Source: Turneriella sp942492915
Lineage (GTDB): Bacteria; Spirochaetota; Leptospiria; Turneriellales; Turneriellaceae
Assembly (NCBI GenBank): GCA_942492915.1
Contig: OW818662.1
Span: forward strand, 1-64,000
Direction of reading: 5' to 3'
DNA length: 64,000 bases
Of this stretch, positions 58,461-64,000 are shown one piece after another; within the stretch, counting starts at the first letter, position 1; each line of letters begins with the position of its first letter. Under the pieces are notes generated by a model. The model did no database searches, was not told the origin of the DNA, and was given only the letters and a program-made list of their open reading frames with translations. Made by a program: the position numbers and the translations under genes.

Positions 58461-58817
58461 TCAGGGCTCTGGCGTGAACGGTTGTTTCTTGCCGCGTTCA
58501 GAATAGAGAAGATAGAACCGAGCGCCGGCCTCTTGCGGGAATGCCGCCATGTGCACGGCAAAAGGTTGAATCGTCACCATCTGCCCGGGATATATGTCAA
58601 CGATGTCTTCTTCAATGATGAGGCGCATGACGCCTTCGAGCACCAGAATTGTTTCGGTATGAGCATGCGCATGATAAGGGACAATGGTTCCCTTTTCGTT
58701 CTGCATCTCGTAGATCTTATAGTCTTTAATCAGCAACGACTTCAGAAATTTCATCAGCTCAACTTCGCTGCCGAAGATGCGCCTCGAGTCTTGTATGTCG
58801 TAGTATTGTGCTGCCAT
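58461..58817 (-). CDS. Small cupin-fold protein
   Basis: 118 residues. Cupin motif 1 is seen as VPYHAHAHTETILVLEGVM (metal-binding His residues) and motif 2 as PGQMVTIQPFAVHMAAF. Single-domain cupins have many functions, including sugar binding and oxygenation, so none is assigned. Its ATG overlaps the nuoB stop codon by one base, making it the third gene of the nuoAB transcript; cupins are not part of known complex I. Confidence 0.82.
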   Translation of the reverse strand: MAAQYYDIQDSRRIFGSEVELMKFLKSLLIKDYKIYEMQNEKGTIVPYHAHAHTETILVLEGVMRLIIEEDIVDIYPGQMVTIQPFAVHMAAFPQEAGARFYLLYSERGKKQPFTPEP

Positions 58818-59395
58818 TACTCTACAATAACAGGGCGGTTCTTCTCTTCGATCAGCGCGAGTTTTTGGCGAATCTCTTCGCGCCGCTCTTCGATGGTTTG
58901 GTTGCGCAGTTTTTTCTGCAGCTGCATGATTGCTTCAAGAATTGCTTCAGGGCGGGGAGGGCACCCAGGAACGTAGACATCTACCGGTAGAATGCGGTCG
59001 ATACCCTGCAACACCGCATAGGTATGAAACATGCCGCCCGACGACGCGCAGGCACCGACAGAAACAACATAACGCGGGTCGGCGAGCTGTTCGTAGATAT
59101 TTCTGAGCACCGGAGCCATCTTGTATGTGATTGTGCCGAGTACGAGAATCATGTCGGCCTGGCGCGGTGAGAACGAAGGGCGTTCGGCGCCAAAGCGCGC
59201 GATATCAAAATCGGAGGCACTGGCTGCCATATATTCAATGCCGCAACAGGCGGTCGCGAACGGGAAAGGCCAGAGCGAGTAGGATTGACCCCAGGTCACA
59301 AAATCATCGACCGCAGCCACGATAAAGCTCTGATCGAACTGCCCCTTTTCGGGACCAGGATTTGTAAATCTATTCGTGAGGGTTTCGGTACTCAA
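58817..59395 (-). CDS. nuoB: NADH-quinone oxidoreductase subunit B
   Basis: 192 residues. Carries the N2 iron-sulfur cluster of respiratory complex I; the four-cysteine set is visible in ATACCGIEYMA, VGACASSGGMF and VPGCPPRPEAI. The core is well conserved, including LVLGTITYKMAPVL. The start overlaps the end of nuoA by 4 bases (ATGA). No nuoC or nuoD follows, which is unlike common nuo operons. Confidence 0.96.
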   Translation of the reverse strand: MSTETLTNRFTNPGPEKGQFDQSFIVAAVDDFVTWGQSYSLWPFPFATACCGIEYMAASASDFDIARFGAERPSFSPRQADMILVLGTITYKMAPVLRNIYEQLADPRYVVSVGACASSGGMFHTYAVLQGIDRILPVDVYVPGCPPRPEAILEAIMQLQKKLRNQTIEERREEIRQKLALIEEKNRPVIVE

Positions 59396-59793
59396 TTTGG
59401 ATCCTCCCAGTTGAGGGCGCCTTTTCTGAGCACATAATAATAGCCGACGAAGAGAATTGCCATAAATACCACAAGCTCAACGAGCATCACCAGGCCGAAA
59501 CCCGCTTCGCGAAAAGGTTTGAACGATACCGCCCAGGGCATCAGAAATATGGCTTCGACGTCGAAGATGATGAAAATCATGGCGACCAGATAGAACTTCA
59601 CATTGAAAAGGCCGCGCGCATCGTCAGCGTATGGTATGCCGCACTCGAAGGTGTCTGGATGTGCTTCGGCAGGCTTTTTCAGATGCGGACGAATTTTGTG
59701 CGCGAGCAGCAAAATGAGTCCGGCGAAGCCCATACCGAAGAGCAACTGCAAGAACGCCGGCCAGAGAGAGGTGGGAACCGCCGAATTAGGCAT
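59392..59793 (-). CDS. nuoA: NADH-quinone oxidoreductase subunit A
   Basis: 133 residues with three membrane helices; the cysteine-bearing loop HPDTFECGIPY between helices 1 and 2 is the family hallmark, followed by FYLVAMIFIIFDVEAIFLMPWA. It is a membrane-arm subunit of complex I. It starts the short nuoA-nuoB-cupin transcript and is divergent from the SpoIIE-type sensor. Confidence 0.95.
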   Translation of the reverse strand: MPNSAVPTSLWPAFLQLLFGMGFAGLILLLAHKIRPHLKKPAEAHPDTFECGIPYADDARGLFNVKFYLVAMIFIIFDVEAIFLMPWAVSFKPFREAGFGLVMLVELVVFMAILFVGYYYVLRKGALNWEDPN

Positions 59794-59889
59794 ACAGCAG
59801 TTTACTCAAAGTCGAATCAGCCGGGAAGTAAAAAACAGGTTTAGCGGAATCTTTTCTTTACATTACAATGGGCCCAGCAAGACTTGGGA

Positions 59890-62800
59890 ATGCCGGCACT
59901 GTATCCCAATTACTTCTTTGTGGGCTCTTTATTGTCTTTTCTGTTTTTGCTCTACGTCGCGGTCCTGCTGTTTCGTATACCGAAGCGTTCGCCTGCCAGC
60001 ACACAGCTCGCCGTGGCGATGGTCTTTACTGGTATCTTCAATTTCAGCTATTTGGTGACTCATGGCGTCTATACGGTACCCAATTTTTTCACGCGGTGGC
60101 TGAACTTCTATACTGCCATGGCGGCCGGGCTGCACGTGGCGGCGTTCTTTCATTCGTTTCCCCGCGTGCACTCTGAGCGCGCCGTCAAATGGATTCTTAT
60201 CATCGGACACTCCTCAATTCTGGCTGTCTCACTTTGGCTCGTATACGTCATGGCGAATTCGCCGCTCTATTATCTGTTCAACAGCCACTTCTGGGATTCA
60301 GATTCTCTGCCGGCGCAGAAAGCAGTGAGCCTCGTGATTTTGCTGCATTTCATGCACTTTGTGGCAACGGGTATTTGGCGCGGTTTCAAAGAGCGGGGCG
60401 ACGAGCGCCTGGGCGTTTGGCTGATCGCCGCCGCATTTCTGTTCGCAACGATTCCCCCGGCGATTCTGCAGGTTCTGAGTCGTGACAATCTGATTCCGCG
60501 CTCGACGTTCATGACAGCCACTGTTATCTTTAACCTGTTCGGTTATTTCGCCGCGATCGTCATTTACATCAACGTCACGCAAGACAGAACATCGGTGCTC
60601 TGGCGTATCACGGGTATCACGCTGTTGACGGTGCTGCTGATCTTTCAGGCCGTCGCGTTTTTTTGGCTTCGCGACGCCGAGAATAATTTTGACGCACTGC
60701 TTTACGGCCGTGCGCGCGAAGGTTATGTGCTCGGGCGCCTGCCAGACCACGGTGTGAAAAAAATCATCTATGACCATCGGCAAAACAGACTTTTTGGCGA
60801 ATTAGGTGAGGATTATGAAAGTGAAGCCGTGCTCTTGCAGAAGATGCAGGCCACATATTTGTACGATTCTCTTCAGGTATTAAAGGGCGACACGCCAGGC
60901 TTAAAAGACCAGGCGACGCCGCTGCTGCGCCAGATTGAACGCTACTCGGTGATACAGGCCAGTTACCTAACCGAACTTGCCGCCAGAGGAAATTTTACCG
61001 ATGGCGCGGCGTTGGTATTTGCGATCAAGGGGCTGCGAAGCCAACAGCTCTACCAGATCGCCAAGTTAAAGCAGATGTCCGACAGCGAATTTGAGCGCAA
61101 TGGTGACCAGGCTGTCGCCGCGCTCGACAAAAAATTTCCGGGCTTCGGCGTCGCTGCGGGCAAGGTTCTCACGGGTCTCTCTGCCACAGAAAGGCGAAAT
61201 GTATTGATTCAGGCGCTGAGTCCGTGGTATGAAGAGGCGCAGCGCACGTACCGCGGGCAGATAACGTATTCGGGGATTTTTCCCAAACACTACGTGGCTT
61301 ATGCGTTCGTCGATCAGGGCCAGCAGCGGGTGATTGAAGTTGCCTACCCGTACATTTATTACCGCCAGGCAATGGCTGCCGCAACGTGGCCGCTCATTGT
61401 CGTCATATGCTTTTCGTACCTCTTCATTCTGATCGGGTTTTCTGTTTTTTTCAGAGGGGCATTGATGCGTCCCGTGAACGCCATTGTCGACGGTCTGAAA
61501 GAGATCAACAATGACAATTTCGACGTGCGCGTGAAAATTCAGGTCGAAGATGAGATCGGCTTTATGGCAAAAAGTTTCAACAAGATGGCGCGGTCGATCA
61601 AAGCCGGTCGCATGAGACTGCAGCAGTACGCGGAGCAGCTCGAAGAAAAAGTCAAAGAGCGCACGCAAGAGCTGCAGACCACTCTCAAAGACGTACAGGC
61701 ACTCAAGGCGCAACAAGACGGTGACTATTTTCTCACGACTTTATTGCTGAAGCCTCTGGGTGTTAACGAAGTCGACAGCAGTCTCATCGGCATCGAGTCG
61801 GTGGTGCGGCAGAAAAAGAAATTCGAGTTCAGGCACTGGAGCAAAGATATCGGCGGCGATATCAATATTTCGCATATCATCGAACTCGAGGGTAAGCGGC
61901 ATATCGCGTTCGTCAACGGCGATGCGATGGGTAAATCAATTCAGGGCGCGGGCGGTGCGCTCGTGCTGGGGTCGGTATTCCATACGATTGTCGAGCGCAC
62001 GCAGGCGACGCTGGCGATGCAACAATTGGCGCCCGAGCGATGGCTCAAAAACGCGTTTATCGAACTGCACCGCGTGTTTGAGAGTTTCGACGGTTCGATG
62101 CTCATGTCGGGCTTCTTTGCGCTGATCGACGAACAGACGGGTCTCATGTACCATATTCTGGCCGAGCATCCACGGGCTGTGCTTTACCGCGCGGGTGAGG
62201 CGAAATTCATAGAGAACGATACGATGCTGCGCAAACTCGGTACCGCCGGGGTCGAGGGCAAACTGCAGATTGCCACCACGCAGCTCGAACCCGGTGACGT
62301 GCTGTTTGTTGGTTCAGACGGTCGTGACGATATTATACTCGGCTACGATGAACACGGCGATCGAATGATCAATGAAGATGAAACGTTATTTCTGCGCATC
62401 GTCGAAGAAAGCCAGGGCGTGCTGCCCGATATCGTCACAGGCCTTGAAAAGCGTGGCGAGCTCATGGACGACCTTTCGCTCATTCGCATTGAACGGTACC
62501 GTGAGCAGCGAACAAACCACCATGCTTTCGACTACAAAGCAGTTCTCGACGGTGTGAAGCGCGATCTCAAGCACGGCCAGACCGACAAGGCGATCGGTCG
62601 CATCGAGGCGTACCTGCGGCAAGACGAGTTCTACCCCGAAGCGGTAAAAAACCTGGCACAGATCTATTATCAAACCAAAGATTATGAAAAAGCTGCGCAA
62701 TACGCGCAAGACTACCTGTGGCTGAAGCCAGCAGATGCGCATTTCGTCTATTTTGCGAGCTTATGCTTTCGCCGAATCAAAGACTATCGCAAATCTATCG

Positions 62801-63006
62801 ACCTGTCAGAACGTTTGCGCCTGCGGGAAGTGCCGCTCGCGAAGAACCTTGCCTTATTGTGCGACCTGCATGTGCGCATGGGCAACATCAAGCGCGCCGA
62901 GGCAATGCTGACCGAGCTCATCGAAGTAGACAGTAACTTTGCGAGCATCGATATCTTGAAACGCAAGATACATGACGCAGCGGCGCAAATAGCAGAAAAA
63001 GTCTAA
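59890..63006 (+). CDS. Membrane sensor with SpoIIE-type phosphatase and TPR
   Basis: 1038 residues from ATG 59890 (TTG 59884 possible). The N-terminus has about seven membrane helices, then a periplasmic stretch, another helix (~500-520) and HAMP (RPVNAIVDGLKEINNDNFDVRV). A coiled coil leads to a PP2C-like SpoIIE domain: DIGGDINISHI, VNGDAMGKSIQGAGG, FVGSDGRDDIIL. The metal-binding aspartates are kept. The last ~170 residues are TPR-like. Expected role: dephosphorylate a STAS protein on an external cue; the STAS gene at 54948 is a candidate. Convergent with fliP. Confidence 0.9.
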   Translation: MPALYPNYFFVGSLLSFLFLLYVAVLLFRIPKRSPASTQLAVAMVFTGIFNFSYLVTHGVYTVPNFFTRWLNFYTAMAAGLHVAAFFHSFPRVHSERAVKWILIIGHSSILAVSLWLVYVMANSPLYYLFNSHFWDSDSLPAQKAVSLVILLHFMHFVATGIWRGFKERGDERLGVWLIAAAFLFATIPPAILQVLSRDNLIPRSTFMTATVIFNLFGYFAAIVIYINVTQDRTSVLWRITGITLLTVLLIFQAVAFFWLRDAENNFDALLYGRAREGYVLGRLPDHGVKKIIYDHRQNRLFGELGEDYESEAVLLQKMQATYLYDSLQVLKGDTPGLKDQATPLLRQIERYSVIQASYLTELAARGNFTDGAALVFAIKGLRSQQLYQIAKLKQMSDSEFERNGDQAVAALDKKFPGFGVAAGKVLTGLSATERRNVLIQALSPWYEEAQRTYRGQITYSGIFPKHYVAYAFVDQGQQRVIEVAYPYIYYRQAMAAATWPLIVVICFSYLFILIGFSVFFRGALMRPVNAIVDGLKEINNDNFDVRVKIQVEDEIGFMAKSFNKMARSIKAGRMRLQQYAEQLEEKVKERTQELQTTLKDVQALKAQQDGDYFLTTLLLKPLGVNEVDSSLIGIESVVRQKKKFEFRHWSKDIGGDINISHIIELEGKRHIAFVNGDAMGKSIQGAGGALVLGSVFHTIVERTQATLAMQQLAPERWLKNAFIELHRVFESFDGSMLMSGFFALIDEQTGLMYHILAEHPRAVLYRAGEAKFIENDTMLRKLGTAGVEGKLQIATTQLEPGDVLFVGSDGRDDIILGYDEHGDRMINEDETLFLRIVEESQGVLPDIVTGLEKRGELMDDLSLIRIERYREQRTNHHAFDYKAVLDGVKRDLKHGQTDKAIGRIEAYLRQDEFYPEAVKNLAQIYYQTKDYEKAAQYAQDYLWLKPADAHFVYFASLCFRRIKDYRKSIDLSERLRLREVPLAKNLALLCDLHVRMGNIKRAEAMLTELIEVDSNFASIDILKRKIHDAAAQIAEKV

Positions 63007-63010
63007 CGCT

Positions 63011-63769
63011 TTACCCGTAGCTTCTGACAATTTCGTAGGTGAGTAGTGTCCAGCCGTCGACGAGCACGAACAGAATAATCTTGAAGGGTAGAGAGATCAT
63101 TACCGGCGGCAGCATCATCATGCCCATCGACATGAGCACACTCGCCACGACCATATCGATAATCAGAAACGGTATGAAGAGGTAGATGCCGATGATGAAG
63201 GCTTTCTTGATTTCGGTCAGCATAAACGCCGGTATCAAAACCTGCATCGAAACATCGTCGATCTTTTTCGGCCGCTCTGCTTTGCTGAGGCGTACAAAAA
63301 GCGCGATTTCTTTGATACCCTCACGGCCGATCTGCCGCACCATGAATTTTCTGAGCGGTGCAGCGGCTTCTTTGAAGAAATTCGTGTTGCTGATCTTGCC
63401 GTCGAGATAGGGCGTAATCGCCTTCTTGTTCATCTCGTCGAAGGTCGGCGCCATAATAAAAAAGGTAACGAACAGCGCGAGCGATACCATCACCTGGTTT
63501 GGTGGCATGTTCTGCAGGCTGAGTGCGCGCTTCATAAAATCGAAAACGATGATGATCTTCGTGAACGACGTCAGCATCAGAATAATCGCAGGGGCTAGCG
63601 ACAGAATCGTGAGCAGTAATAATATCTGAAGCGAAAGAGCGACCTGCTGAGGGTTCTTGGCCTGCGTGATGTTAAAATCCACCCTGGGAATCGGCACTTG
63701 CTGCGCAAACAGAGAACCGGCCGCGAGCGCCACGGCCGCGATAATCGCGATTCGCGCGAGTTGCTTCAC
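63011..63769 (-). CDS. fliP: Flagellar export protein FliP
   Basis: 252 residues. FliP, with FliQ and FliR, forms the export gate at the base of the flagellum; in spirochaetes it serves periplasmic flagella. Seen: an N-terminal signal, then LLLLTILSLAPAIILMLTSFTKIIIVFDFMKRAL, MPPNQVMVSLALFVTFFIMAP and LIPAFMLTEIKKAFIIGIYLFIPFLIIDMVVASVLMSMGMMMLPP, the strongest family motif. Full length. Its ATG overlaps the preceding gene by 4 bases. The next gene in its direction lies on the other strand, so fliQ is not directly downstream. Confidence 0.97.
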   Translation of the reverse strand: MKQLARIAIIAAVALAAGSLFAQQVPIPRVDFNITQAKNPQQVALSLQILLLLTILSLAPAIILMLTSFTKIIIVFDFMKRALSLQNMPPNQVMVSLALFVTFFIMAPTFDEMNKKAITPYLDGKISNTNFFKEAAAPLRKFMVRQIGREGIKEIALFVRLSKAERPKKIDDVSMQVLIPAFMLTEIKKAFIIGIYLFIPFLIIDMVVASVLMSMGMMMLPPVMISLPFKIILFVLVDGWTLLTYEIVRSYG

Positions 63770-64000
63770 GGTTTATCCCGCCAGTCGAATTTTTCAGATC
63801 GCATTTTTCTGAGCCGCTCCATCGAGCTGCGACGCTGCGCTTCGAGTTCGGCGTTGTCATCGCCACCCTCTTGCATCGATAGCATGCCAGTTCCTTTTTT
63901 ACCAAACCGAGCCGTCAGGTTTGTCTTGATGACGCGCGAAAGTTCGGTCACGAAGTCTGCCCGTGGCGCCTTGTTGTCTTCTGCACAATCGAGTTTTATG
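63766..64000 (-). CDS. fliO: Partial gene upstream of fliP, probable fliO/fliZ C-terminus
   Basis: The frame is open through the right edge, so the N-terminus is outside the window; a GTG at 63951 would give only 61 residues and is unlikely to be the start. The visible ~77 residues are hydrophilic (VTELSRVIKTNLTARFGKKGTG, then a charged tail ending WRDKP). Position directly before fliP, with ATGA overlap, fits the FliO/FliZ export protein of spirochaete flagellar operons. No sequence motif confirms it. Confidence 0.55.
   Translation of the reverse strand, partial: IKLDCAEDNKAPRADFVTELSRVIKTNLTARFGKKGTGMLSMQEGGDDNAELEAQRRSSMERLRKMRSEKFDWRDKP

Noticed and set aside
1..64000. CRISPR arrays, tRNA and rRNA genes, intact insertion sequences
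   Set aside because: None recognised by eye; the only regular repeats are those at 33658-33746 and 55754-55890, which lack CRISPR spacing.

Overview
The window looks like chromosome of a spirochaete of the Leptospirales (Turneriella/Leptospira side). The basis is: a flagellar export gene (fliP) beside a probable fliO end; several TPR plus outer-membrane-barrel proteins; a SpoIIE-type phosphatase with its own TPR tail; two small proteins resembling the Leptospira DUF1564 family; and a DUF1554-like lipoprotein. This is inferred from gene content and was not checked against a database. Base composition is moderately GC-rich except at 25.0-30.9 kb, which is visibly AT-richer.

Layout. 0-7.9 kb: a membrane metallophosphoesterase cut by the window edge, RNase III, PyrD, a bifunctional penicillin-binding protein, a lipoprotein glycerophosphodiesterase and two exported proteins. 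8-24.9 kb: a large acidic TPR membrane protein, an MFS exporter, a thioredoxin/DsbD-like fusion, a first DUF1564-like protein, and a metallopeptidase/TolB/BamA-like surface protein. A redox cluster follows: rhodanese, thioredoxin-like protein, doubled GST/glutaredoxin domain, an ECF41 sigma factor and a cytochrome-b-like protein. Two decayed toxin-antitoxin loci come next. 25.0-30.96 kb: a defence island. A Z1-domain ATPase and an HNH endonuclease on + converge on a complete EcoRII-type restriction-modification set on - (Vsr, restriction enzyme, C5-cytosine methylase).

31-45 kb: an HD hydrolase, a class II Fic protein with a striking upstream operator array, FUSC, GalE, an outer-membrane protein, a methyltransferase, GatC, an Opp/Yej-type permease pair, a second DUF1564-like protein, SanA, HDOD, a TPR protein and a degenerate GGDEF-EAL protein. 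45-64 kb: CarA, an aldehyde dehydrogenase, a CAP-domain protein, surface and lipoproteins, SerS, a pseudouridine synthase, GmhA, a STAS anti-anti-sigma factor, TPR/barrel proteins, NuoAB with a cupin, a SpoIIE-type sensor phosphatase, and FliP with its upstream neighbour.

Best-supported new points. (1) A TGTCACA-N16-CGTC promoter sits immediately upstream of the cytochrome b-ECF41-GST operon, matching the published ECF41 autoregulatory promoter. (2) The Z1-HNH pair is embedded with an EcoRII/Vsr system. (3) Two DUF1564-like genes 26 kb apart share a near-identical leader abutting the ATG. (4) Four 9-bp operator half-sites, in two identical pairs, precede fic. (5) Structured intergenic elements lie at 700-767, 37571-37650 and 55754-55890. 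No tRNA, rRNA, CRISPR array or intact insertion sequence was recognised.
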